NCBI RefSeq assembly: GCF_014836635.1
Contig: NZ_JACSQL010000009.1
Coordinates: forward strand, 181,468 to 245,467
Origin: Paenibacillus gallinarum
Lineage (GTDB): Bacteria; Bacillota; Bacilli; Paenibacillales; Paenibacillaceae
Direction of reading: 5' to 3'
Length of the DNA stretch: 64,000 bases
Part shown: piece after piece, positions 17,572-25,940 of the stretch
How positions within the stretch are numbered: position 1 is the first letter of the stretch
How the letters are laid out: each line of letters opens with the position of its first letter
Notes under the pieces: generated by a model
Database searches by the model: none
What the model was told of the DNA's origin: nothing
The model's input: the letters and a program-made list of their open reading frames with translations, nothing else
Translations under genes and position numbers: made by a program

Positions 17572-18297
17572 ATGGATATCAAGAAAAAGCTTGGATATGC
17601 GGGGGGCGGAGCCGCCGTTTTAATCGGACTGATTCTTTTATTTGTTCAGCCATGGAATCATGCGGATTCGGTTCTGTCAGCCGAGGCAGTGGAAGAGACG
17701 GTGATAAGCCAATATCCAGGTACAGTGGAGAAGAGTTCACTTGAGAATGGGGAATACCATTTACGAATAAGTACGGATACAGGAACGTATGAGTTTACCG
17801 TGGATAGCAGCAATGGAAGCATATTATCTATTCAGCAAATTAGTAAATCAGGGGAGAAAGAACGTGCCATTCTTAGCCGGGATACAGTGAAAGAGAAGTT
17901 GCTGAGTGAAACCGGAGGCAAACTGCTCTTTTTAGAGCTGATTACGAAGGAAGACCAAGATATCTACAAAGCGAAAGTAAAGACGGATACAGAGCGTACT
18001 CTATTTGAGATTGATCCTTATACAGGAGAAGTGCTGTCGAGACAAACGGTTACCATCGATCAAGAGGATGACGAAGAAGTTGACGAAGAAGAGAAACAAA
18101 AATTTCTAGCGGAAGAAGAAGTAGAGAAGATTGCTATGGCAGAAGTGGCAGGCGAAGTAGATGATACCGAACTTCGAGGCGAAGACACAAGCCATCCCTA
18201 TTATTTAGTGGAAATTGAGACGGACGATGATAAAGAAGCCGTTATTCAAATTCATGCGATCACTGGAAAAGTTCAATCGGTGACCTGGGATGACTAA
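17572..18297 (+). CDS. membrane-anchored PepSY-domain protein
   Basis: A 241-residue protein with an uncleaved N-terminal membrane helix at about residues 8-24 (GYAGGGAAVLIGLILLFV), then three PepSY-like units outside the cell (EYHLRIST...FTVDSSNGSILSIQQ; YKAKVKT...FEIDPYTGEVLSRQ; YYLVEIE...IQIHAITGKVQSV). A very acidic linker (IDQEDDEEVDEEEKQKF) lies near residue 163. PepSY domains typically inhibit proteases or sense cell-surface conditions. It follows the kinase by 99 bp and begins after AAGGAG. Confidence 0.88.
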   Translation: MDIKKKLGYAGGGAAVLIGLILLFVQPWNHADSVLSAEAVEETVISQYPGTVEKSSLENGEYHLRISTDTGTYEFTVDSSNGSILSIQQISKSGEKERAILSRDTVKEKLLSETGGKLLFLELITKEDQDIYKAKVKTDTERTLFEIDPYTGEVLSRQTVTIDQEDDEEVDEEEKQKFLAEEEVEKIAMAEVAGEVDDTELRGEDTSHPYYLVEIETDDDKEAVIQIHAITGKVQSVTWDD

Positions 18298-18317
18298 TTC
18301 TTAAGAAGCTCTTCTTC

Positions 18318-18337
18318 TTTTCTCATCGAATTCTAAT
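18318..18337 (+). promoter_or_regulatory. direct-repeat box 2, upstream of second PepSY gene
   Basis: TTTTCTCA-TC-GAATTCT-A-AT matches box 1 at 17 of 20 positions, with TTCTCA and TTCTAA 11 bp apart. It is about 95 bp before the second PepSY start. Confidence 0.55.
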
Positions 18338-18432
18338 CTAACTCTTTCTTTACTCTCATTTGGCAGAGGTAAGATGTATTTGTAAGCAGCAAGTGAGACG
18401 AAAGAACAAATAAGAAGAGGAGTCGATGAGAT

Positions 18433-19008
18433 ATGAAGAAATATAAACGTATTTTAGCGGGTGGAGTTCTGAGTGCGGCGCTCGTAATTGGTGGAGCAGC
18501 AGCGTATACAGGTGGAGAATCAACGGTAGAGGCTAGTCAACTATCCTCTGCACCAACATCCACATCAACTTCAACAACAAGCAAGATGATCACGGTTCAA
18601 CAGGCAAAAGAAGCAGCACTTAAAGAGGTACAAGGTACCATTGATGATATTGATTTAGAGAAAGAGAACGGAAAAGTATACTACGAGGTAGAGATCGAGT
18701 CAGCTAAGGCCGATGCTACCGTTCTGATTGATGCTTATACAGGAAAAGTGCTTACTGTAAATCAAGATCTGGATTTCGAAGTGACGGCTTCAGATGCAGA
18801 TGTTAAGATTTCACTTGAAAAAGCAACCCAAATTGCCTTAAAAGAACTGGATAACAGCAAAGTAATCAGCACGGAGCTTGATCTTGATGATGGACGTTAT
18901 GAGTATGAAATTGAACTCGTAAATAATAAATATGAAACGGATGTTACCATTGATGCTAATACAGGAGACGTATTGTCTGTTGACACCGATATCCGTGATA
19001 ACGACTAA
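18433..19008 (+). CDS. secreted PepSY-domain protein (YkoI-like)
   Basis: A 191-residue exported protein. The signal peptide covers about residues 1-35 (KRILAGGVLSAALVIGGAAAYTGG, with a VEA-SQ cleavage site). A Ser/Thr linker follows, then two PepSY repeats: ITVQQAKEAALKEVQG...VLIDAYTGKVLTV and ISLEKATQIALKELD...VTIDANTGDVLSV. The product is strongly acidic. In Bacillus subtilis ykoI lies beside ykoGH and this gene occupies the same place, behind its own copy of the direct-repeat box. Confidence 0.9.
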   Translation: MKKYKRILAGGVLSAALVIGGAAAYTGGESTVEASQLSSAPTSTSTSTTSKMITVQQAKEAALKEVQGTIDDIDLEKENGKVYYEVEIESAKADATVLIDAYTGKVLTVNQDLDFEVTASDADVKISLEKATQIALKELDNSKVISTELDLDDGRYEYEIELVNNKYETDVTIDANTGDVLSVDTDIRDND

Positions 19009-19040
19009 TTTAATATAGCTTCCTGCAGAAAAAAATAGGA

Positions 19041-19073
19041 AGAGCACTTGTCAGTAATGACAGGTGCTCTTTT
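19041..19073 (+). terminator. intrinsic terminator of PepSY gene
   Basis: AGAGCACTTGTCA / TGACAGGTGCTCT arms (13 bp, one wobble) around GTAA, followed by TTT. Confidence 0.88.
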
Positions 19074-19268
19074 GCTTTGCCGATGAACTTTGAAGTAACT
19101 TTTCCGCTGGCTAATATATGAAATTTAATAAAAAGGGGTTTCATGACAACAAAGATGTGGTATTTTGGATGGTATGGTTTATGATTTATTAGAAGCCCTA
19201 TTTATTTTTCGTTCTATAAGATAGAAAGTTCGTTTTGCGGAAAGTTCGGCAGTTAGGAGAGTGTAGCC

Positions 19269-19784
19269 ATGGCTCAAACACTACTTTTTATTTTTGCAAT
19301 CCAAATTGTTTATGTCTCGGCGTATACCCTGCGCATGATTCTGACACTAAAGGGTCAAAAGTACATCGCAGCCTTGATCAGTATGGTTGAAATTGTGATT
19401 TATGTACTCGGACTGAATTTAGTGCTTAATTATTTAGACCAGATTTCGGCTCTCGTTGTATATGCACTTGGTTATGGATTAGGTATTCTGATCGGTGCTT
19501 GGATTGAAGAAAAAATCGCACTTGGTTATATAACCGTCAAGGTAATATGCGATCAGACCCGTGGTACGATTGTGACGACGCTTCGGGAAAAAGGGTATGG
19601 CGTAACTTCTTGGCTTGGGAATGGGCGAGATGGAGATCGGCTGGTAATGGAAATACTGGCGAAACGAAAAAACCAGAAAAAACTGTATGAGACGATCTTG
19701 GAACTCGATTCAAAAGCTTTTATTATTACCGTAGAACCCAAACAATTCCATGGTGGATTTTGGACGCGTTCTATCAAAAGATAG
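19269..19784 (+). CDS. UPF0316 / DUF2179 membrane protein (YebE-like)
   Basis: A 171-residue protein with three N-terminal membrane helices (LLFIFAIQIVYVSAYTLRMIL, then IAALISMVEIVIYVLGL, then ALVVYALGYGLGILIGAW) and a C-terminal DUF2179 soluble domain with EEKIALGYITVKVI and GRDGDRLVMEILAKRK. It is conserved in Firmicutes and its function is unknown. The DUF2179 fold is shared with YitT-type proteins. Starts after AGGAGAG. A short GC hairpin (19799-19818) follows the stop. Confidence 0.9.
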   Translation: MAQTLLFIFAIQIVYVSAYTLRMILTLKGQKYIAALISMVEIVIYVLGLNLVLNYLDQISALVVYALGYGLGILIGAWIEEKIALGYITVKVICDQTRGTIVTTLREKGYGVTSWLGNGRDGDRLVMEILAKRKNQKKLYETILELDSKAFIITVEPKQFHGGFWTRSIKR

Positions 19785-20168
19785 CGCTAAAAAGCAGGAG
19801 CATGCCGGTTGGCATGCTTCTTATGTTTACACATATAATAACAAACTAATTTGAAAATTAGGTTATCCATGGCAATTAATCGATGATATTATATACGTAA
19901 ATGGTATGAAGCCCCTATTTTTGTGGTAATAATGGGGAAGCGAAGTTATACAATCAAGACGGTTTTTTGCCCATACATTCATGTCAAATTAAACCATTTT
20001 TTGCTCCGATCTCTTGCGTTGATTTGGTAAATATGCTATTATTAGTTCTGTCAGTTGTAATTCACATTTTGGAAAGAGACTCATTCCGAAAATGACACTT
20101 TTTCCAATATGTGAATTTTTTTCAAAGAAAATAACCATATTAATATAAGTGTAAAGGAGAATGACCAA
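19785..20168. other. intergenic region before the cold-shock gene
   Basis: Contains a perfect AGCATGCC-GGTT-GGCATGCT hairpin at 19799-19818, probably the end of the upstream gene. A promoter follows at 20014-20042, then a roughly 120-nt leader for the cold-shock mRNA. The rest is AT-rich and unassigned. Confidence 0.5.
20014..20042 (+). promoter_or_regulatory. candidate promoter of cold-shock gene
   Basis: TTGCGT, 17-bp spacer, TATTAT. It would give a leader of about 120 nt, in keeping with the long structured leaders of cold-shock mRNAs. Confidence 0.5.
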
Positions 20169-20372
20169 ATGCAAACAGGTACAGTTAAATGGTTTAACGC
20201 AGAAAAAGGCTTCGGTTTTATCGAAGTTGAAGGCGGAAGCGACGTTTTCGTACATTTCAGCGCAATCACAGGCGAAGGTTTCAAAACCCTCGACGAAGGA
20301 CAACGCGTTGAATTCAACGTGGTACAAGGTAACCGCGGACCACAAGCAGAGAACGTAGTAAAAGTATACTAA
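20169..20372 (+). CDS. cold-shock protein (CspA/CspB family)
   Basis: A 67-residue single-stranded nucleic-acid chaperone. RNP1 is KGFGFIEV (residues 13-20) and RNP2 VFVHFSAI (about 26-33), starting [10 protein letters not shown]. It melts RNA secondary structure in the cold. Preceded by GTAAAGGAGA and a long leader. A strong terminator follows within about 12 bp. Immediately downstream is a YdjO-like protein, itself a cold-inducible family. Confidence 0.97.
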   Translation: MQTGTVKWFNAEKGFGFIEVEGGSDVFVHFSAITGEGFKTLDEGQRVEFNVVQGNRGPQAENVVKVY

Positions 20373-20383
20373 TCCGACCTGCA

Positions 20384-20422
20384 AGCTGCCTTTGACTGAC
20401 AAGTTGAAGGCAGCTCTTGTTT
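20384..20422 (+). terminator. intrinsic terminator of cold-shock gene
   Basis: AGCTGCCTT / AAGGCAGCT arms, 14-nt loop, then CTTGTTTT. Confidence 0.85.
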
Positions 20423-20492
20423 TCATTCCAAAAAAGCGATACGGAGTATGCGATCGAGATTCGTTTATTCTGTAGATAGGGGGGAAGTATTC

Positions 20493-20708
20493 ATGTACAG
20501 ACGTCAAGTATCAGAGGAAATCCCCGAGGAGAACACGAAGGTCTGGTCTTGTACCAATGACGACTGCAAGGGTTGGATGCGTGATGATTTCGCGTTTGAG
20601 AGCGAGCCGCAATGCAGTTTATGTTCCTCACCGATGGATCGGGAAATGAGAATGTTGCCCGTGTTATCCAACGCAGCAAATGATTTGAAAGCAATGAAAA
20701 AAGGGTAA
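20493..20708 (+). CDS. YdjO-like zinc-ribbon cold-inducible protein
   Basis: A 71-residue protein with two CxxC-type knuckles: CTNDDC (residues 20-25) and CSLCSS (about 41-44). It also contains VWSCTNDDCKGWMRDDFAF and RMLPVL, which match the YdjO family of Bacillus. The longer frame from 20448 is rejected because GGGGGGAAG sits 5 nt before the ATG at 20493. A terminator follows. Confidence 0.85.
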   Translation: MYRRQVSEEIPEENTKVWSCTNDDCKGWMRDDFAFESEPQCSLCSSPMDREMRMLPVLSNAANDLKAMKKG

Positions 20709-20775
20709 CGAGTTAGTACCATAATCGTTTTTGCATAAGTAAGTCTTTGTAAAAATAGCAAAACTCTGTAAGTGT

Positions 20776-20820
20776 ACCGCGATACGGCGAGGATTCTCCT
20801 TCCCATATGGCGGTTTTTTT
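20776..20820 (+). terminator. intrinsic terminator before glycosyltransferase
   Basis: ACCGC ... GCGGT stem with additional inner pairing, followed by seven T residues. It overlaps the putative N-terminal extension of the next gene, which argues for that gene starting at 20846. Confidence 0.7.
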
Positions 20821-20845
20821 GTGCTTTGGAAAAGGAGGATATGTG

Positions 20846-21844
20846 ATGGATAAAGTAGGACTTGTGATGCGTAAAATTCAGTTTACGGAGGCGCAGGGAC
20901 CCCGGGTTTTTGCAGACCGGTTGAAAGCAATTGGGGAAGAGCTCGGTGTAGAGATTGTATTCATCTCACCAGAGCGTCATGTGAGCGGTTATGACTGGGT
21001 TCCGGGATATGAGCATGAAAAGGGCGACCTAGTCAACTATGATATCGTTCTCGATCAGATCTATTCACAGAATATCGATCATGTCATCTATACGGTTTCC
21101 GGATTTACCTATCTGAAAATGTTTCTGAAGAACAGCGTATTATTTCCGCACAGCTTCCCTGATCCTGCTCTGACAGGGTATGAAATGATGAAGCCTTTCT
21201 ACCAGATCGTGGACAAAGCGATTGTGCAGACTGATTTCCTGAAAAGGGAGATGGCCGCTCAGTATGGAGTTCATGATGTGACGGTGATTCCAATTGGTTT
21301 TGATGAAGGACTAGCCCATAAACATTATGATCCTTCTGCTGTCGTCGACAACCGGATTATGTGGATCGGACGGGATGAAGCAAACCGCCGCCCTGATCTG
21401 GTTATTGAATATGCGCATCAGAATCCGGATAAAGAAGTCTACATGGTATTTGGCGGCGAGCGCTATAAAGAAAGTATGAAGAAGTACGATATCCCAAATA
21501 ACGTGAAGCTGAAGTTTGCGCTTAGCCAGGATGAAGTGTTCCAGTTGATGAATTCTTCTAAGGTATATTGGAGTTCTTCGCGTTTTGATACGTTTGCGAT
21601 GCCGCTGACCGAAGCGATGGCGATGGGGAAAATGGTCGTAAAGCCAGAGCATCCTTGTTATGGACATATCAGTTCGACCCATACGTTTGGCGGAAATGAA
21701 CGCAACTTCTTTGAACTGATCAATATGGCATCCGCCGCACCTCGCAAAGTATCGGAAGATAACAGGGAGTATGCGTTTGGTGCTTTTTCGAGAACGGTGA
21801 TGAAGGAAGGGTATCGGGCCTTTTTTGAATCATGGCTTCGGTAA
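20846..21844 (+). CDS. glycosyltransferase, GT-B fold (family 1/4-like)
   Basis: A 332-residue enzyme. The N-terminal half has a sugar-acceptor-type Rossmann domain. The C-terminal half begins near NRIMWIGRDEANRRPDLVIEYA and contains FGGERYKESM and a GT4-like donor-binding stretch, RFDTFAMPLTEAMAMGKMVV, where the Glu of LTEAMAMG occupies the second E of the EX7E motif. Start chosen at 20846 because AAAGGAGG lies 7 nt upstream and a terminator overlaps the longer frame. The substrate is unknown and no neighbours give a pathway. Confidence 0.82.
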   Translation: MDKVGLVMRKIQFTEAQGPRVFADRLKAIGEELGVEIVFISPERHVSGYDWVPGYEHEKGDLVNYDIVLDQIYSQNIDHVIYTVSGFTYLKMFLKNSVLFPHSFPDPALTGYEMMKPFYQIVDKAIVQTDFLKREMAAQYGVHDVTVIPIGFDEGLAHKHYDPSAVVDNRIMWIGRDEANRRPDLVIEYAHQNPDKEVYMVFGGERYKESMKKYDIPNNVKLKFALSQDEVFQLMNSSKVYWSSSRFDTFAMPLTEAMAMGKMVVKPEHPCYGHISSTHTFGGNERNFFELINMASAAPRKVSEDNREYAFGAFSRTVMKEGYRAFFESWLR

Positions 21845-21941
21845 TAAACGGTTATAGTTATTTTCTTGGCGCATGCCAGGTGTTATAGCGTAGCCAAATG
21901 TGATATATTAACCATAACTTTTAGAAAAGGAGGTGAGGTAG

Positions 21942-22103
21942 GTGAATATTGAAATGGTGAACAGCCGCTTGAGCCAGCTGCCGATGGTACTGTCTGGCAT
22001 TTTCTTCAGAGGTTTCTTATCACGGGAGAAGTCTGTCCATTTTGCACTAGATAAGATTAACCATTTCGAGAAGATGCCTACCTTAACCTCAAGCGGATTG
22101 TAG
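21942..22103 (+). CDS. 53-residue leader peptide upstream of ABC-F gene
   Basis: A GTG-initiated frame with an excellent ribosome site (AAGGAGG, 8 nt spacing). It starts VNIEMVNSRLSQLPMVLSG and ends LTSSGL, with stop at 22101-22103. Only 17 bp after its stop begins a terminator hairpin, and then the ABC-F gene. This is the architecture of ribosome-controlled attenuation seen before several antibiotic-resistance ABC-F genes, although 53 codons is longer than most such leaders. I recognise no homologous family, so an independent small protein is also possible. Confidence 0.55.
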   Translation: MNIEMVNSRLSQLPMVLSGIFFRGFLSREKSVHFALDKINHFEKMPTLTSSGL

Positions 22104-22120
22104 TACCTATTTCCGAGTGA

Positions 22121-22153
22121 AGGGTCGCGGGCTTGTTCCCGCGGCTCTTTTTT
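22121..22153 (+). terminator. attenuator hairpin upstream of ABC-F gene
   Basis: AGGGTCGCGGG / CCCGCGGCTCT pair around CTTGTT (two mismatches) and are followed by a six-T run. The hairpin lies between the leader ORF stop and the ABC-F ribosome site, so readthrough should control the ABC-F gene. Confidence 0.75.
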
Positions 22154-22194
22154 GTGTGGTGAGATGCATCTTCCTACTCAGGAGGATACAAATC

Positions 22195-23829
22195 ATGATC
22201 ATCGTAAACGGACAACAATTAAAAAAATATCACGGGGCAAACCTCGTGCTAGATAATGTAACTTTTGAAGTAAAAGAAGGAGAAAAAGTAGGACTTATTG
22301 GCGTGAACGGGAGCGGAAAGTCTACTTTACTGTCCTTGATCTCCAAGATAGATAAACCGGACGCAGGTATGCTTGCGGTGAAGAAAGAGGTAAGAGTGGG
22401 ATACTTGCCGCAGATTCCGGCGGAATTTGAATACCAAACAGTATATGAGGTGCTCGCCCACGGGTTCGAAGATCTATTAGAGCAAAGACAGAAAATGACT
22501 CAGTTAGAACAGCAAATGGGGAGTTCGGAAGCGGCTGCAGATGATAAGTTTCTAGCGAAGTTGCTACATCGTTATGCGGTTCTCCAGGAAGAGTATGAGC
22601 GAGAAGGTGGCTATGAGATGGATGCCAGCATCGATATGGTGGCAACCGGTCTGCAGATAGATAAAGCGATGTATGTTAGAAACTTCAACACCCTGTCAGG
22701 CGGGGAGAAGACAAGGATTGTCCTTGCTTCACAGCTGATCCGAAAGCCAGAACTGCTGCTATTAGATGAACCAACGAATCACCTGGATCTCTCTGGGGTA
22801 GAATGGCTGGAGCAGTTTTTACGAAACTATCCCGGTGCGTGTATTCTCGCATCACATGACCGTTATTTTCTGGACCGAGTGGTAAGTCAGATCATTGAGT
22901 TAGAAGATGGGGAAGCATTCTCCTATCCGGGAACGTATTCCCGTTATGTCATAGCAAAAGAAGAACGGCTCATGCAGCAGTTTGCCGAGTACCAAGAGCA
23001 GCAGAAGAGAATCAAGAAGATGAAAGAGACCATTCGTCAGCTCGAAGAGTGGGGACGAGTTGGTGGGAACGAAAAGTTCTTCCGGCGTGCCGCCTCTATT
23101 CGTAAAGCGCTTGCTCGAATAGAGCAGATGAAGAAACCAAAGCTTGTACAGAAACAAGCTGAATTTGCACTCAGACCCGATCAGCGTTCTGGACAGATCG
23201 TTCTCCTATTTGAAGCATTGACCAAGCATTATGGAGATAAGACCATCTTAGATGGAGTAGAAGGAATGATGGCTTATCAGGATAAGATTGCGCTGCTTGG
23301 CGCAAATGGATCTGGCAAGACTACTTTTCTCAAGTTGCTGTTAGGTCAAGAGATTGCGGATGCAGGATATATGGAATGGGGCGCGGGAGTTAGTGTAGGC
23401 TATCTCGCACAGCAGGAAGAGATCAAGACGCCGAAACAAACCGTACTCGCCTATTTCCGGGAGCATGCACCCATGGAAGAAGGAGAGGCGAGATCGGTGC
23501 TCGCGAGGTATATGTTCTATGGCCCGCAGGTATTCCGGGAGATCGGCAAGTTATCCGGCGGTGAGTGGTCAAGGCTCCGTCTAGCTGTTCTTGTGAACAA
23601 GAAACCAAATGTACTTCTGCTCGATGAGCCGACTAATCATCTGGACATCACCTCCCGTGAAGCACTGGAAGAAGCGCTGGACGAATACAAAGGCACCATA
23701 CTTGCGATCTCTCACGATCGGTATTTTATTAATCGTATTGTGGGGAAAGTATGGTCTTTGGATTCGGGGAAGCTGAGTGCTTATCTGGGGAACTATGATG
23801 ATTATGCGGTGAAGCGAAGTGAGCGGTAG
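22195..23829 (+). CDS. ABC-F family ATPase (ribosome-associated)
   Basis: A 544-residue protein with two ABC domains in tandem and no membrane segments. Domain 1: Walker A GVNGSGKSTLL, signature LSGGEKTR, Walker B LLLDEPTNHLD. The inter-domain linker is long, basic and helical (about residues 250-310, with QQKRIKKMKETIRQLEEWG). Domain 2: GANGSGKTTFL, LSGGEWSR, LLLDEPTNHLD. ABC-F proteins bind the ribosomal E site; some give antibiotic resistance and others act as translation factors. The attenuated leader upstream favours an antibiotic-inducible role. Start at 22195 (MIIVNG) after AGGAGG. The frame from 22117 would run through the terminator. Confidence 0.92.
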   Translation: MIIVNGQQLKKYHGANLVLDNVTFEVKEGEKVGLIGVNGSGKSTLLSLISKIDKPDAGMLAVKKEVRVGYLPQIPAEFEYQTVYEVLAHGFEDLLEQRQKMTQLEQQMGSSEAAADDKFLAKLLHRYAVLQEEYEREGGYEMDASIDMVATGLQIDKAMYVRNFNTLSGGEKTRIVLASQLIRKPELLLLDEPTNHLDLSGVEWLEQFLRNYPGACILASHDRYFLDRVVSQIIELEDGEAFSYPGTYSRYVIAKEERLMQQFAEYQEQQKRIKKMKETIRQLEEWGRVGGNEKFFRRAASIRKALARIEQMKKPKLVQKQAEFALRPDQRSGQIVLLFEALTKHYGDKTILDGVEGMMAYQDKIALLGANGSGKTTFLKLLLGQEIADAGYMEWGAGVSVGYLAQQEEIKTPKQTVLAYFREHAPMEEGEARSVLARYMFYGPQVFREIGKLSGGEWSRLRLAVLVNKKPNVLLLDEPTNHLDITSREALEEALDEYKGTILAISHDRYFINRIVGKVWSLDSGKLSAYLGNYDDYAVKRSER

Positions 23830-23874
23830 TGAGAGTTTGAGGGTGTAGGTTAGAAATAAATAGAGTAGAATGCT

Positions 23875-23900
23875 CCCGCCCGTAAAGGGCGGGTTTTCTT
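23875..23900 (+). terminator. intrinsic terminator of ABC-F gene
   Basis: Perfect CCCGCCC-GTAAA-GGGCGGG hairpin followed by TTTTCTT. Confidence 0.92.
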
Positions 23901-24130
23901 GTAACTCGAACTGAGGGAGAAGGTTGCCATAAGATTCGTTGTTAGAAGACTAAGTCAGTTCAAGCTAAATGCGTTTGATCAAAACGATTGTTTGCTGACA
24001 AGGTGTTACCTGTGTCCTGTAATTTTGCAACTGATTTTCTAAGGAGTACGTAAATACGAAGAGTACAGATGAGCTATTCAAGATGTAAATTAAATTTCAT
24101 TCTTAACCCTCACTTTTTGCAAATTCATGT

Positions 24131-24158
24131 ATTATATAGCTATTTAGTTCTATATAAT
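24131..24158 (+). promoter_or_regulatory. inverted repeat / possible operator of defence operon
   Basis: Perfect 9-bp arms ATTATATAG and CTATATAAT separated by 10 bp. The right arm contains TATAAT, a possible -10 element, so a bound dimer would block transcription. About 150 bp upstream of the first gene of the operon. AT-rich sequence makes chance symmetry possible. Confidence 0.4.
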
Positions 24159-24305
24159 GGTAATTGAGAAGTTTAGATTATGTATAGAATGAATCCTTTG
24201 GATCATATTTAGTGAGACTTCTTAATTTATAACTAGGATAAAAGGTCTAATTATAGAAATGTCTATTTATAAAAATCATAATCTTGAGATAACGGAAGTG
24301 GTTTA

Positions 24306-25940
24306 ATGGATTCTGCTATAGAATACTATCAACTGGGTAAAATCCGAACAGTTGCAGCTACTGATGCAAAGAGTTTGTACACACATTCAATTGGAGTAGC
24401 TGCAAAACAATTTGTTTGTCCAGAGTGTGGAGAGTATGTAGGCTTTGTACTCCCGACAAATAGAACCCCTCATTTTAAACATGCTAGGCAAAATGAAGTG
24501 ACGAAAGAGTGTGAACGGAGGGTTAGTTCACAAAATTATAATAATTCTATCTACGAGAGATTAGGTCTTCCGTTATACCTTCGAAAATTCAGCGAAGAAC
24601 AGTATGAATTGTGTATAGGCTTTTATGGACTGGATGAATCACTGATTACAGATGTTGAGATGGATAATTTAAAAGTTACTATTAAGTCTTATGATGCCAG
24701 CCGATCAGAAGTGGGAACTAACTATTTAATTAACCATACAAATTTTAAAAGTGAATCTTCTAATCTCATGAAAGTTGATTTTATATCAAGTAGATATATA
24801 GTTCACTATTCACCATCTTCAAAAGTAGTAAAAATAAAAGAAAAGTGGGGGGATTTTATAGAAGGTATACCGGATGGGGGGGCTTTATTCACATTTAACG
24901 AATATGGTGGTAGAAAAATTAGAATTAATGATGAAATAACAACACAAACAGAGTACTTATATTTATGTAGAAATGAGTTGTTAACTCAGAATTATAGTTC
25001 TATTGAAATCTCGAACAGTGGCTCTATTATATTAAGAAGAGATGAAAAGATTGAAAGTTACAAAATTTATAAAATATGCTTCAAACCTCAAAATGATCGA
25101 CAGTTCTTGAAATTGATTGAATTTTGTAGAGAGCATTTTAAAGTTAGTTTACTTTTAAGTTCAGCTTCCTTAATTCCAGTTTGGCCTCCTACAGTACAAA
25201 GTGATAATCAGATTAACTGTATAAGAAGCTATAATAATTTCTTTTTATTAAAAAATTTTGATAAAGAGTTTACTGCAGTATACTCACATTATGAAAATAA
25301 CCATAATCGAATAACGGGAAAATTTGTAGGAGAAGATACTAAGTTGATAGAGATTCATATCCCTACCATTGAGCTAGCATTAACTATTAGGGGGAAAAAC
25401 AGTTCGATTTATGCTGTATTACGAAAAAAAGAAATGAATATAAAATGCTATAAAAATTCAATTCTTATACAAGATCTTAATGGAAATAGGCTTGAGTCTG
25501 CCCAACTATCAAATCTTCCTTATCGTAATGCAATTAATATCTACTCTGATAGCAGAAGTAGTATATTACATTTTCATAATGAGAAAGTGACGAAATATAA
25601 AATAAAAAGCGCCAAACAGCATGTAATTGAAGATTTAACCTATGGTGACAAAATAGTAGAAGTTAGTGCAGGACAATTTTACGGATTGCTAAAATTCATC
25701 GAAGAGGAAAGTATAATTAATCAGGTTAATAATGGCGACGATATCTTTAACAGATTGATTAGACTTAAAGGACCGTTTGTAAAACCTCCTTATTTTGTTA
25801 AATCTATAATAAGTCAGATTGAAGAAAGTTCACAACTTAAAATGTTACTAAAATCCTACTTGTCATTAAATAAAATTCCTATAGAAGGACTGAAAATACT
25901 AAGAAGTATTCAGAAAAACGAAGGAGGGAAATATAAATGA
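24306..25940 (+). CDS. unknown defence-operon protein with CoiA-like Zn-ribbon N-terminus
   Basis: A 544-residue protein, first of four overlapping genes. Residues 36-71 form a zinc-ribbon-like unit: FVCPECGEYVGF, then TPHFKHARQNE and a later Cys, similar to the CxxC...HFxH element at the N-terminus of CoiA-like proteins and other nuclease-linked modules. The rest is mainly beta-rich, without a motif I recognise and without an evident nuclease triad. The stop overlaps the next start by 4 bp. By length and position it would correspond to DruB of Druantia type I, but I cannot confirm homology. Very AT-rich codon use. Confidence 0.6.
   Translation: MDSAIEYYQLGKIRTVAATDAKSLYTHSIGVAAKQFVCPECGEYVGFVLPTNRTPHFKHARQNEVTKECERRVSSQNYNNSIYERLGLPLYLRKFSEEQYELCIGFYGLDESLITDVEMDNLKVTIKSYDASRSEVGTNYLINHTNFKSESSNLMKVDFISSRYIVHYSPSSKVVKIKEKWGDFIEGIPDGGALFTFNEYGGRKIRINDEITTQTEYLYLCRNELLTQNYSSIEISNSGSIILRRDEKIESYKIYKICFKPQNDRQFLKLIEFCREHFKVSLLLSSASLIPVWPPTVQSDNQINCIRSYNNFFLLKNFDKEFTAVYSHYENNHNRITGKFVGEDTKLIEIHIPTIELALTIRGKNSSIYAVLRKKEMNIKCYKNSILIQDLNGNRLESAQLSNLPYRNAINIYSDSRSSILHFHNEKVTKYKIKSAKQHVIEDLTYGDKIVEVSAGQFYGLLKFIEEESIINQVNNGDDIFNRLIRLKGPFVKPPYFVKSIISQIEESSQLKMLLKSYLSLNKIPIEGLKILRSIQKNEGGKYK

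Larger units (their letters stand above)
23830..24305. other. left junction of the defence island
   Basis: After the ABC-F terminator (23875-23900) the sequence becomes markedly AT-rich towards 24100. It holds the inverted repeat at 24131-24158 and presumably the operon promoter. No integrase, tRNA or clear attachment repeat was seen. Confidence 0.5.

Noticed and set aside
19989..20507. 172-codon minus-strand ORF over the cold-shock gene
   Set aside because: Covers the reverse of the cold-shock gene, its promoter and terminator; no ribosome site.
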